Positions 1-8,736 of a stretch of 64,000 nt of DNA are shown piece after piece (the first letter of the stretch is position 1; each line of letters begins with the position of its first letter). The stretch spans positions 29,679-93,678 of the forward strand of contig JABBOG010000006.1 in the NCBI GenBank assembly GCA_019351975.1. Direction: 5' to 3'. Source of the DNA: Acidobacteriota bacterium (GTDB lineage: Bacteria; Acidobacteriota; Terriglobia; Terriglobales; Acidobacteriaceae). The translations under genes and the position numbers were made by a program. The notes under the pieces were generated by a model. It searched no databases. It was not told where the DNA came from and saw only the letters and a list, made by a program, of their open reading frames with translations.

Positions 1-1965
1 GGGGCGGCGGTGGATGCGCTGTTCCGGATGACGGAGGCGCTGGCAGTGGATGGGAGCGGGGCGCTGCTGGTGTGCGATACGGGCAATGAGAGGGTGCGGA
101 GGATCAGCGGCGGGCAAATTACGACGGTGGTGGGGGATGGGGTGCAGGGGTTTGCGGGCGATGGAGGTGCGGCGACGGCGGCGGAGCTGGATGCGCCGAT
201 GGGAGTGGCGGTGGGTGCGGATGGAAGGGTGTTTGTGGCGGACTCGCATAATCAAAGGATCAGGGTGGTGGGGACGAATGGGGTGATTACGACGTTTGCG
301 GGGAATGGAGTGAGGGGATTTGCGGGGGATGGAGGTGCGGCGACGGCGGCGGAGTTGTCGCTGCCGATGGGTTTGGTGGTGACGGCGGGGGGCGGGGTGA
401 TCTTTGCGGACTCGGATAATCAGCGTATACGGATGGTGACGGCGGGGGGTGTGATCTCGACGATTGTGGGAACGGGGGTGCAGGGAACGGCGGCGAACGG
501 GACGGCGGCGCTGACGGCGGAGGTGAATACGCCGCGGGGGGTGACGGTTTCGGGGTTTGGGTCGCCGGTATATGCGGATGCGCTGAACCGCCTGGTGCGG
601 GAGAGCGTGGGGAGCGGGAGGGTATATACGGCGGGTGGCATGGCCGGAGGGAGTTCGAGTGTGACGCTGACGGGCAGCCAGGGAGCGGGTGGGGCGGTGA
701 GCGCGTCGGCTACAGTGGCCGGGCCGACGGGTTTTGTGCAAGGTACGGTGGAGTTAGTGGACGGGACGAATGTGTTAGCGCAGACCTCGGTGAGCGGAGG
801 TGTGGCGACGTTTCCGGCGGTGGTGATGGCGGCGGGTGAGCACTCGTTGAGCGCGGTGTATCTGGGGGATGGGGTGAATCCGGGGGCGGTGAGTGCGGCG
901 TGGCGGGTGAGCGTTGGCTCGACTGTGGCGACGGCGACGGCGAATGGGGCGAGTATGGCGTATGGCGGCCAGATGCCGGTGCTGAAGGGAACGCTGAGCG
1001 GGGTGCAAGCGGCGGATGTGGGGCAGGTGACGGCCGTATTTACGAGCGCAGCGGGAGCGTTATCTCCGGTAGGGAGTTATCCGATTGTGGCGACGCTGAC
1101 GGGGCCGGCGGCTGGACGGTACAGCGTGGAGATGAGTGCGGCTTCGGGCGAGTTGCAGGTCATGCAGGCGGAGAGTACGACGGTGGAGGAGCCTCTGGCG
1201 CAGGGGTCGTATGCCGGGCTGCCGCTGATGTTGACGGCGCAGGTGACGGCGGCGGGAGCGGGGACGCCGACGGGGATGGTGAAGTTTGTCGCGGGAGGAA
1301 CGGTGGTGGCGACGGGTGCGGTGGTGAGTGGCGTGGCGACGGCAATGTACCTGGCGCCGCCCGCGGGTGCGTTGGCGGTGACGGCGCTGTATGGGGGTGA
1401 TGCAAACTTTGTGGGAAGCACGTCGGCGGCGGAGACGGCGACGGTGGGGGTCGTGCCGGACTTCACGTTGGCGACGACGGGAAGCACGACGCAGACGATT
1501 GGATCGGGCGGCGTGGGGAACTTTGGGATGATGGTGGGTGCGGCGTCGGGTACGTTTACCGGAGCGGTGGACATGAGTGCGAGCGGTCTTCCTACGGGAG
1601 CGACGGTGTCGTTTTCGCCGCCGCAGGTGGTTCCAGGAACGGGGACGGTAGCGGTAACGATGAGCGTCCAGACGAGCTCGACGCTGACGACACTGACGAT
1701 GGTAAAGCAGTACGGGGGTATGGTAATGGCCGCGATGCTTTTGCCGTGGATGTTGGCGGGACGGAGGAGGCGCGGCGGACTGCGGGGACTGGCTGCGTGC
1801 GGGATGATGGCGATGCTGATGGTGGTTGCGGGGTGTGGGGCGCGCACGGCGTCGACGACCGCGCTGGGGGCGCAGACGTATGCGCTGACGGTGAAGGGGA
1901 CGGCGACAAATCTGGCGGGAGCGGTGGTGAGCCACTCGGTTGCGGTGACGTTGGTGGTGGAGTAG
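1..1965 (+). CDS. NHL-repeat / Ig-like repeat secreted protein (5' truncated)
   Basis: The frame is open to the left edge, so the true start lies outside the window; the GTG at 10 is only the first in-frame start seen. Residues ~1-205 are NHL-type beta-propeller repeats with recurring GDGG-A-A-L-P-G and DS-N-RIR motifs. Next come Ig-like repeats (about 215-310 and 385-480) around an MBG-like segment (YGGQ... near 320). Near the end are two hydrophobic stretches separated by RRRR, the second ending in VVAGCGA. Repeat proteins of this build are common and surface-exposed or secreted in Acidobacteria, and a scaffold or adhesion role is only inferred. The coding strand is extremely G-rich. Function unknown; family assignment good. 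Confidence 0.75.
   Translation, partial: GAAVDALFRMTEALAVDGSGALLVCDTGNERVRRISGGQITTVVGDGVQGFAGDGGAATAAELDAPMGVAVGADGRVFVADSHNQRIRVVGTNGVITTFAGNGVRGFAGDGGAATAAELSLPMGLVVTAGGGVIFADSDNQRIRMVTAGGVISTIVGTGVQGTAANGTAALTAEVNTPRGVTVSGFGSPVYADALNRLVRESVGSGRVYTAGGMAGGSSSVTLTGSQGAGGAVSASATVAGPTGFVQGTVELVDGTNVLAQTSVSGGVATFPAVVMAAGEHSLSAVYLGDGVNPGAVSAAWRVSVGSTVATATANGASMAYGGQMPVLKGTLSGVQAADVGQVTAVFTSAAGALSPVGSYPIVATLTGPAAGRYSVEMSAASGELQVMQAESTTVEEPLAQGSYAGLPLMLTAQVTAAGAGTPTGMVKFVAGGTVVATGAVVSGVATAMYLAPPAGALAVTALYGGDANFVGSTSAAETATVGVVPDFTLATTGSTTQTIGSGGVGNFGMMVGAASGTFTGAVDMSASGLPTGATVSFSPPQVVPGTGTVAVTMSVQTSSTLTTLTMVKQYGGMVMAAMLLPWMLAGRRRRGGLRGLAACGMMAMLMVVAGCGARTASTTALGAQTYALTVKGTATNLAGAVVSHSVAVTLVVE
151..357 (+). 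repeat. DNA-level repeat inside NHL gene (two 39-nt copies, 168 nt apart)
   Basis: Positions 151-189 and 319-357 match at 37 of 39 bases. Each encodes the FAGDGGAATAAEL stretch of an NHL blade, so the blade unit is 56 codons. Near-identity at DNA level points to recent duplication or gene conversion between blades. Confidence 0.75.
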
Positions 1966-2089
1966 GGGTTTGGGCGATGAAGCCGAGTTCGCGGGGCGCG
2001 GGTGGCTCGCGCTGAGAATTTTGCATCTATTGGATTGACACGGCTTGCGGATTGCGTCGCGACGATGCGGATGCGGCGAGTGAACTTCG

Positions 2090-4270
2090 ATGGAAATGAG
2101 AGCTATGCAACGTACATTACTGCCAGGAAAACCTTACCCTCTAGGAGCGACCGTAACGTCGCTAGGGACGAATTTTGCGCTGTACTCGGAGAACGCGACG
2201 GCGGTGCATGTGTGCCTGTTCGACGATGCGGGGAAGCAGGTGGACTGCGTTGAACTGAAAGAGGTCACGGGGTTTGTGTGGCACGGGCTGCTGCGCGATA
2301 TCAAGCCAGGACAGCGGTATGGGTACCGCGTGGATGGGCCGTGGGACCCTTCGAAGGGGCTGCGGTTCAACAAGAACAAGCTGCTGGTGGATCCGTATGC
2401 GAAGGCGATTGCGGGGGAGGTAGACCACAAGGGACCGATCATGCCTTACGACGTGCAGTCGGGTGATGACATGAAGATATGCACGATCAACGATGCGGAT
2501 TCGGTGCCGAAGAGTGTCGTGGTGGATTCGAAGTTCGACTGGACGGGGGATTGCCCGCCGGAGACGCCAATGTCGGACTCGATTATCTATGAGGTGCACG
2601 TGCGCGGGTTTTCGATGCGTAATCCGGACGTGCCGGAGAAGTTGCGTGGGACCTATGCGGGGTTGGCGAGCGATGCGAGCATTGCATACCTGAAGAAGCT
2701 GGGTGTGACAGCGGTGGAGTTACTGCCGGTGCATCACTTTATCGACGAAGGGCATTTGCTGGACCGAGATTTGCGCGACTACTGGGGCTACAACACGCTG
2801 GGATACTTTGCGCCGATGTCGCGGTACAGCTCGAGTGGCGATGATGGGCAGCAGGTGGTTGAGTTCAAGGAGATGGTGAAGCGGCTGCATGGGGAGGGGA
2901 TCGAGGTGATCCTGGATGTGGTGTACAACCACACGTGCGAAGGCAATGAGAAGGGCCCGATGCTGTCGCTGAAGGGCGCGGACAATACGACATACTACAG
3001 GACGCTGGCGGATGATCCGCGATTCTATATGGATTACACGGGCACGGGGAACACGCTGAACGTGTATAACCCGCAGACGCTGAAGCTGATCATGGACAGC
3101 CTGCGGTACTGGGTGACGGAGATGCATGTGGACGGGTTCCGGTTCGATCTGGCATCGACGCTGGCGCGTGAGCTGCATGATGTCAATAAGCTGGGAGCGT
3201 TCTTCGATACGATTCATCAGGATCCGACGCTGGCGGATGTGAAGCTGATAGCGGAGCCATGGGATGTGGGCGACGGCGGATACCAGGTGGGCAACTTTCC
3301 TGTGTTGTGGGCGGAGTGGAATGGAAAATATCGCGATACGGTGAGGCGATTCTGGAAGGGTGACAGCGGGCAGTTGTCGGACTTCGCGTATCGACTGACG
3401 GGGTCGAGCGATCTGTATCAAAATGATGGGCGCAGGCCGTCGGCTTCGATCAACTTTATTACGGCGCATGATGGGTTTACGCTGTGCGATCTGGTGAGCT
3501 ACGACCAGAAGCATAATGAAGCCAATGGCGACGACAATAACGACGGCGCAGACGATAACGACAGCTGGAACATGGGGGCTGAAGGGCCGACCGACGATGA
3601 GGCCATCAATACGCTGCGTGAGCGGCAGATGCGGAATCTGTTGACGACGCTGATGCTGAGTCAGGGCGTTCCGATGCTGGCCGGGGGCGATGAGATTTCG
3701 AGATCGCAGCGGGGGAACAATAACTGCTACTGCCAGGACAACGAACTGACGTGGCATGACTGGAAGCTGGACGATTCGCGAAAGCGGCTGCTGGAGTTTA
3801 CGTCGAAACTGATCGACTTCAGGAAGAGCCATCCTAATCTGCACCGCCGGAGATTCTTCCAGGACCGCCAGATTCGTGGGTCTGTGGTGCGGGATGTTTC
3901 GTGGCACGGGACGGACGGAAAGGAGATTTCGGACGAAGCGTGGGGCGAGACATGGAACAGGTCGATTGCGCTGATGCTGAACGGAAAGACGCTGGGTGTT
4001 ATGGATGATGAGGGCATGCCGGTTGTGGACGACAGCTTTCTGATTCTGGTGAACGCGGCGGCGGAGGGAGTGGAGTATGTGCTGCCCGATCCGCCGAACG
4101 ATACGCCGTGGAGGCAGGTGCTGGATACGGAGAGTATCGAGAACCCGTTCTGTCAGGCTGATTCGACGGAGAAGGCGATCGTTGGCGGGAGGTCGGTGCG
4201 GCTATACAGCGATGGGACGGTGACGACAGCCGATACTCCGACGCGGCACAAACCTACGAAGACGCTGTAG
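2090..4270 (+). CDS. glgX: Glycogen debranching enzyme (isoamylase type) GlgX
   Basis: Hydrolyses alpha-1,6 branches of glycogen or limit dextrin in the cytoplasm. An N-terminal CBM48-like domain (~10-110, with GYRVDGPW) is followed by a GH13 barrel. All four GH13 regions are visible: DVVYNHT, GFRFDLA (nucleophile D353), AEPWD (acid/base E389) and TAHDG (D461), numbered from the ATG at 2090. The length of 726 aa fits GlgX/TreX. In-frame ATGs at 2096 and 2105 are equally plausible starts, since no strong ribosome site separates them. The gene stands alone, with no other glycogen gene beside it, and converges on the broken M20 gene through a hairpin. Confidence 0.93.
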   Translation: MEMRAMQRTLLPGKPYPLGATVTSLGTNFALYSENATAVHVCLFDDAGKQVDCVELKEVTGFVWHGLLRDIKPGQRYGYRVDGPWDPSKGLRFNKNKLLVDPYAKAIAGEVDHKGPIMPYDVQSGDDMKICTINDADSVPKSVVVDSKFDWTGDCPPETPMSDSIIYEVHVRGFSMRNPDVPEKLRGTYAGLASDASIAYLKKLGVTAVELLPVHHFIDEGHLLDRDLRDYWGYNTLGYFAPMSRYSSSGDDGQQVVEFKEMVKRLHGEGIEVILDVVYNHTCEGNEKGPMLSLKGADNTTYYRTLADDPRFYMDYTGTGNTLNVYNPQTLKLIMDSLRYWVTEMHVDGFRFDLASTLARELHDVNKLGAFFDTIHQDPTLADVKLIAEPWDVGDGGYQVGNFPVLWAEWNGKYRDTVRRFWKGDSGQLSDFAYRLTGSSDLYQNDGRRPSASINFITAHDGFTLCDLVSYDQKHNEANGDDNNDGADDNDSWNMGAEGPTDDEAINTLRERQMRNLLTTLMLSQGVPMLAGGDEISRSQRGNNNCYCQDNELTWHDWKLDDSRKRLLEFTSKLIDFRKSHPNLHRRRFFQDRQIRGSVVRDVSWHGTDGKEISDEAWGETWNRSIALMLNGKTLGVMDDEGMPVVDDSFLILVNAAAEGVEYVLPDPPNDTPWRQVLDTESIENPFCQADSTEKAIVGGRSVRLYSDGTVTTADTPTRHKPTKTL

Positions 4271-4282
4271 GGCTGGTGAGGC

Positions 4283-4311
4283 AAGGGGCGGCGCTGCATG
4301 CGTCGCCCCTT
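4283..4311. terminator. Bidirectional hairpin between glgX and M20 gene
   Basis: An 8-bp perfect stem AAGGGGCG / CGCCCCTT encloses a 13-nt loop and is followed by TTTG. It lies between two convergent genes. Confidence 0.6.
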
Positions 4312-4410
4312 TGTGCGTTCGGAGTATGCGGAGGGCTCTCGCCTTTGGGAAGGCGGACGAGGCATTTAGGTTCGGGCGACGACAGGGCGAGTGACTTTGC
4401 GAAGCGAGGG

Positions 4411-5801
4411 TTATTGGCTGACTTGTTCGATGGCTTGCTGGACGAGCTGCTGGTAGAGGGCGAGGTCCTTGAGGTTGATGCGCTCATCGTTGCCGTGGAC
4501 GCCTTCGTTTTCGTCGAAGGTGCGGGGGATGCGGATGCCGTAGGCGTCGACGCCGCGGGCGCGGAGGAAGGCGGAGTCGGTGGCACCGGTGGTCATCATG
4601 GGGATGGTGATGGCTGTGGGGATGAGTTTTTGCTGTGCGGCTTCGAGAGCGCGGAACATAGCGGTGTGGAGAGAGCTGGAGGGTGCGGCGGGCATGTTGT
4701 CGACGGTGTCGAGGGGTTTGATGGTGATGGAGGGATCGTTAACGATGGAAGCCATGTGGGCGTAGAGGGCGGGCATGGCTTCGTCGGGGAGGGCGCGGAT
4801 GTCGATGACGGCTTCGGCGTCGGAGGGGACGACGTTGGATTTAAAGCCGCCTTTGAGGATGGTGGGGACGAGGGTGGTATGCATCATGGAGTAGAACTGG
4901 GGCATGGTGGCGTGGAGCTGCGCCTGCGTCGCGGGGGAGTCGAGATTGCGGAAGAGAGCGGCCTGATCTGGGGGTGAGATGGTGGCGAGGCGGGAGAAGA
5001 AGGTGCGGGTGGTGTCGTTGAGGTGGGTGGGGGTGTCCCATGTGCGAGGCGGGCGACGGCCTGGGCGAGATGGGTGATGGGGTTATCGAGGACGGGAACA
5101 GAGGCGTGGCCGCTGTGGCCGGTGGCGGTGAGGCGGACGGCGCGGGGGAGTTTTTCGCCAGTTGCGATGCCGATGTAGGGGATCTTGCCGTTGGTAACTT
5201 CGGCGGCACCGCCTTCGTTGAGGGCGAACTCGCAGGCGATCTTGGGCCAGTAGCGGTCGACGATGGTCTGCATGCCGGCGGGGGAGCTGGTCTCTTCGCT
5301 GGCTTCGGCGAGGAAGATGATGTCGCGGGAGAGATGCTGGTGGCTGCGGTGGAGCTGGAGCATGGTTTCGATGTGGGCGGCGAGGGGGCCTTTATCGTCG
5401 GAGGCACCGCGGCCGTAGAGGACTTCGCCGTGGAGTTCAGCGGCGAAAGGATCGACGGTCCAGTGGGAGCGGTCGACGGGAACGACGTCCTCGTGGGCGA
5501 GGAGGAGGATGGGCTTCTGCGCGCCGGTGCCTTGGAGACGGGCGACGATGCTGGCGCGCCCGGGGACCGGTTCGAGGATGTCGTAGGGTATGGATTCGCG
5601 CTGGAAGATGGATGCGATGTAGGTGGCGACCTTGGACTCGTTGCCGGGAGGGTCCTGGGTGTCGATCTTGATGAGGTCGGAGAGGATGGAAGCGGTTTCG
5701 GCGGCGGCTTTGTCGGGCGGAAGGATGGCGGAGGTCTGGGCGCGGGCGGCGGCGAGGCCGGCGGTGCAGCAGAGCAGGATGGTGGCGGCTTGCAGCTTCA
5801 T
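4411..5801 (-). pseudogene. M20-family metallopeptidase, disrupted by a frameshift
   Basis: The start at 5801 gives a signal peptide (MKLQAATILLCC...AAARAQ) and a normal M20 N-terminal half with metal-binding motifs LLAHEDVVPV, GRGASDDKG and EASEET. Homology stops after QAVARLAHG. The continuation (WDTPTHLNDTTRTFFSRL...) is in another frame, separated by two spare bases at 5041-5042, so one base is missing relative to an intact gene. The second frame runs to the stop at 4411 and keeps the lid region plus the C-terminal GVHGNDERI zinc-ligand motif. Restored, it would be about 463 aa, normal for secreted M20 carboxypeptidase-like enzymes. Both halves look well conserved, so this is either a very recent mutation or a sequencing error. 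Confidence 0.85.
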
Positions 5802-5867
5802 CGTTGGAGGCTCCGGTGGGGTGGGTTTTCTATGGACTATACGCGCGGTGGTTGTGGGAGTTGGATT

Positions 5868-7553
5868 TCAGGGGGCGAGGCGGCAGACTTTGATCGTGCC
5901 GTTGTTGTAGGGGCAGGGGAAGGCGGTGTTGGCGTTGGCGTGGAGGACGAGCCATGTGACGCCGAGAGGATGGAGGAGGGCGTAGCGGGTGGTGTCGGGC
6001 TCGGAGGAGAGGTTGCGCTGGGCGTTCTCACCTTGGAGCCACTGGTCGGCGAGTTGGGGCGTGATGGCTGCTTCGCCGCCGTCTTTGGAGAAGTCGGGGA
6101 CGGCGCTGCGGAGGGCGGTGGGGCGGAAGGTCTGGGCGTCTTCGCCGTCTTCGTTGACGTACTTTGTGTCGAGGGCGAAGAGGGCGTCGGGGGGTGTGTT
6201 GTTGCGTGCCCAGAGGAAGGCCTGGACCCAGGGGTTGGGGTTGCTGTGGGCGAGCCAGGGGAGTTCGAGGTGTTCGGATGCGGGGAAGGTCTGGCGCTGG
6301 ACGTAGAACATTGTCGCGGAGAGAGCGAGGAGGATGAGGATGGGGGCGGATGCGAGTGCGGCGCGGGTGGTGGTGGAGCGGGAACGGGCGCGGGCTTCAA
6401 GGGCAAGCTGGGTGAGGACGGCACCGAGCAGGAGGGTCATGACGACGTAGAGCAGAAGGAAGACGCGGAGGGGCTGCATGCGCGCGACGAGGTGGGCGCG
6501 GCTGGATTCGTGGGCGAAGAGGAGGACGACGAGGGTGGCGATGCAGCCGATGGCGATGTTGGCGCGACAGAGGGTGGCGGCGGCGATGTCGAAGGTGGTG
6601 GAGCGGGCGCGGAAGCGGCGGAGGAGAGCGTAGAGGACGGCGATGGGGCCGAGAATGCCGAGGAGCTCGAACCACTGCCACTGGGAGAGGAACCAGTAGT
6701 AGCGGGAAGCTTCGGCGGCGACGATGGCAGGGGATTCGGTGGGGGCGAGATGTTGGAGGACGGCGGCGAGGATGAGGGCGGAAGCGGCGAGGATGGCCCA
6801 GGCGAGGTGGCGCTGGCGGAGGTAGGTGAGCCGCAGGACGAGGACGAGACCGAAGGCATAGGCGGCCATGAGCGGGTGAAAGGCTGCAGCGACGATGAGG
6901 CATGAGGCCGCGTAGAGGAGTGGGCGGATGTCGGAGTGTGGTAGAAGGACATGGCGTTGGCGGGGTGAACTGCGGGTCTCTCCACTGCGCCGCGCTTCGG
7001 TCGAGAAGACAGAGTTGTCGCTGGTGGGTGGGACCTCCAGCGCGAAGGCGACGGCGAGAAGCGAGAGCGGGGTGGAGAGGCTGCGGCCGGTGACGTAGGG
7101 GTCCATGAGGAGGAGTGAGGTGCCAGCGATGGGAATGCTCCAGAAGGCGGCGAGAAGGAAGAGGCCGGCGAGCTGCGCGATGGGGTTGGCGATGGTGCGC
7201 TGGAGGATCTTGTGGGCGGCGAAGAAGGTGAGCCAGAGGCTGAAGAGGTTGGTGAGGAGGAGAATCCATGCGAGGGGGAGATGGGTGAGGTGGACCAGGA
7301 AGGCGAGGGTGGGAGCGAAGACGGAGAAGCGGAGGTGCTCTGTGACGAAGATGGTGTAGTGGGGGAAGAGCGTGGGGTTGAGGGTGTATTGGACGCCAGC
7401 GACGTAGAGGCCGCCGTCTTCGGCGAGCGGGTGGTAGCCATTGAGGAGCAGGGTGAGGATGGCGAGGGCGGGGATGATGCTTGCCCAGAGATGGCGCGGC
7501 CAGGGTTGTTGGCCTGGAGAGTGGACGGAGGGCGCAGTGGCGGAGTATTGCAT
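5868..7553 (-). CDS. Polytopic membrane protein of unknown function
   Basis: 561 aa with roughly eleven hydrophobic segments, starting with AIIPALAILTLLL. A motif EDGGLYVAG follows the first membrane helix, and the C-terminal ~130 residues are soluble (WARNNTPPDALFALDTKYVN...). A large membrane core with a soluble end that includes an N-T-P-x-D-A-L-F motif recalls GT-C-type glycosyltransferases and related acidobacterial membrane proteins. No catalytic motif was recognised, so no function is given. A basic, non-hydrophobic insert (STEARRSGETRSSPRQR) sits between two membrane helices and may be translated repeat DNA. The start at 7553 leaves 107 nt to the divergent flippase-like gene. Confidence 0.7.
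   Translation of the reverse strand: MQYSATAPSVHSPGQQPWPRHLWASIIPALAILTLLLNGYHPLAEDGGLYVAGVQYTLNPTLFPHYTIFVTEHLRFSVFAPTLAFLVHLTHLPLAWILLLTNLFSLWLTFFAAHKILQRTIANPIAQLAGLFLLAAFWSIPIAGTSLLLMDPYVTGRSLSTPLSLLAVAFALEVPPTSDNSVFSTEARRSGETRSSPRQRHVLLPHSDIRPLLYAASCLIVAAAFHPLMAAYAFGLVLVLRLTYLRQRHLAWAILAASALILAAVLQHLAPTESPAIVAAEASRYYWFLSQWQWFELLGILGPIAVLYALLRRFRARSTTFDIAAATLCRANIAIGCIATLVVLLFAHESSRAHLVARMQPLRVFLLLYVVMTLLLGAVLTQLALEARARSRSTTTRAALASAPILILLALSATMFYVQRQTFPASEHLELPWLAHSNPNPWVQAFLWARNNTPPDALFALDTKYVNEDGEDAQTFRPTALRSAVPDFSKDGGEAAITPQLADQWLQGENAQRNLSSEPDTTRYALLHPLGVTWLVLHANANTAFPCPYNNGTIKVCRLAP
6971..7012. repeat. Possible dispersed repeat read through in frame
   Basis: The stretch with core GGGTCTCTCCACTGCG and CTTCGGTCGAGAAGACAG lies inside the 561-aa membrane protein gene. 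It resembles short intergenic repeats I recall from Acidobacteriaceae genomes. There is only one copy in this window, so the identification rests on memory and on how badly the encoded peptide fits the protein. Confidence 0.3.
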
Positions 7554-7660
7554 CGCGAGTAGTGTACCGGGCGCGGACGATACAATACTTCGATAGGGAT
7601 GCGAGAGATGAATGTGAGGCAGTTGGGGATGGATGGTGATGTTCGGGCGAGGCGGGAGCG

Positions 7661-8683
7661 GTGACGCGAGAGCATCGGATGAACATGGCGAAGACGCTGC
7701 CAGGGGTGCTGATCAGTGCGTTCTTTCTTTGGTACACGTTCAGAGGATTCAAGCTGGCGGAGTTTCGTGCGCTGCGGCTGGTGGCTCCGATATGGATCGT
7801 GGGGCTGGTGGCGGGGACGTGCGCGAGCTATGGGCTGCGGTCGTACCGCTGGTGGAGGATGATGCGCAGTTGGGGGTCGAAGCTGAGCAGCTGTTTTCGG
7901 GTGCTGATTGTGTCGCTGGCGGCGAATAATATTCTGCCGTTGCGGATTGGCGATGTGATGCGGATCTTCACGTATGCACCGGACCTGAATGCGTCGCCGT
8001 CGGTGATTTTGAGCACCGTGATTCTGGAGAAGCTGCTGGACATTTTTACGCTGGTGCTGCTGCTGGTGGTGACGATCCACACGGGCAAGGGGCTGCCGCC
8101 GAAGACGCGGGTGCTGGTGAAGGTGCTGCTGGGGATCTCGGGCGGTGGATTGATTGTGATGATTGCGGGAGCCCGGGCGCTTGTGAAGCCGATCAAGGTA
8201 GTGTTTGCAAAGTTGCCGCCGAAGCTGGGAAAGGTGGAGCACTGGTTGCTGCTGGCGCTGGACGCGATTCGGCATATTGGGATTCTGGGGATGGTGTGGC
8301 TGTTTCTGCTAAGCCTAGTGATCTGGCTGTGTGAGGGGCTGCTGTATTTTTCGGCGATGGAGATGATTGGGCTACGTACGTCGTGGGGCGCGCCGCTGGG
8401 ATGGGGAGCGCCACTGCAGACGGTGGCGCTGGCGAACTTTGCGTTCCTGGTGCCGAGTGCGCCGGGAGGCATTGGGCCGTTTGAGTGGGCGTGCAAGAAT
8501 GCGCTGCAGCTGCACTATGTTGCGCCGTCAGCTGCGGGGCTGTTTGGGCTGCTGATTCATCTGTGGCTGCTGGTAACGATTACGGGTGTGGGTGGAGCAA
8601 TGTTCCTGGTGCATCGGATGCGGCGTGTGCCAAGGGAGCCGCTGATTGAGGAAATTGATATGCTGCCGGAGCAGATGCCGTAA
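7661..8683 (+). CDS. Flippase-like (lysylphosphatidylglycerol synthase TM region / UPF0104) membrane protein
   Basis: 340 aa with about seven to eight hydrophobic segments. The layout matches the LPG-synthase transmembrane (AglD/MprF flippase-like) family: an early R-YRWWRMMR motif, NNILPLRIGDVMR around residues 88-100, and a late VPSAPGGIGPFEWACKNAL motif. No catalytic LPG-synthase domain is attached. The family is thought to move or bind lipids in the inner membrane; the substrate here is unknown. The start is GTG 7661, with ATGs at 7679 and 7685 possible. argS follows 53 nt downstream and may be co-transcribed. Confidence 0.8.
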   Translation: MTREHRMNMAKTLPGVLISAFFLWYTFRGFKLAEFRALRLVAPIWIVGLVAGTCASYGLRSYRWWRMMRSWGSKLSSCFRVLIVSLAANNILPLRIGDVMRIFTYAPDLNASPSVILSTVILEKLLDIFTLVLLLVVTIHTGKGLPPKTRVLVKVLLGISGGGLIVMIAGARALVKPIKVVFAKLPPKLGKVEHWLLLALDAIRHIGILGMVWLFLLSLVIWLCEGLLYFSAMEMIGLRTSWGAPLGWGAPLQTVALANFAFLVPSAPGGIGPFEWACKNALQLHYVAPSAAGLFGLLIHLWLLVTITGVGGAMFLVHRMRRVPREPLIEEIDMLPEQMP

Positions 8684-8690
8684 GGGTAAG

Positions 8691-8725
8691 GAACAGGGAT
8701 TAGGGAACAGGGATTAGGGATTGGG
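8691..8725 (+). repeat. Tandem 14-bp repeat between flippase-like gene and argS
   Basis: GAACAGGGATTAGG occurs twice head-to-tail (8691-8704, 8705-8718), followed by a partial GATTGGG. It fills the gap up to the argS ribosome site. Confidence 0.8.
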
Positions 8726-8736
8726 AAGGTGATGGG

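Noticed and set aside
5040-6905. 621-aa open frame on the + strand
   Set aside because: Antisense shadow of the M20 and membrane-protein genes. It is Gly/Glu/Asp-rich because the strand is so G-rich, with no recognisable domain. Other long frames at 900-1400, 1060-1935, 6397-8275 and 21351-22637 were rejected for the same reason.
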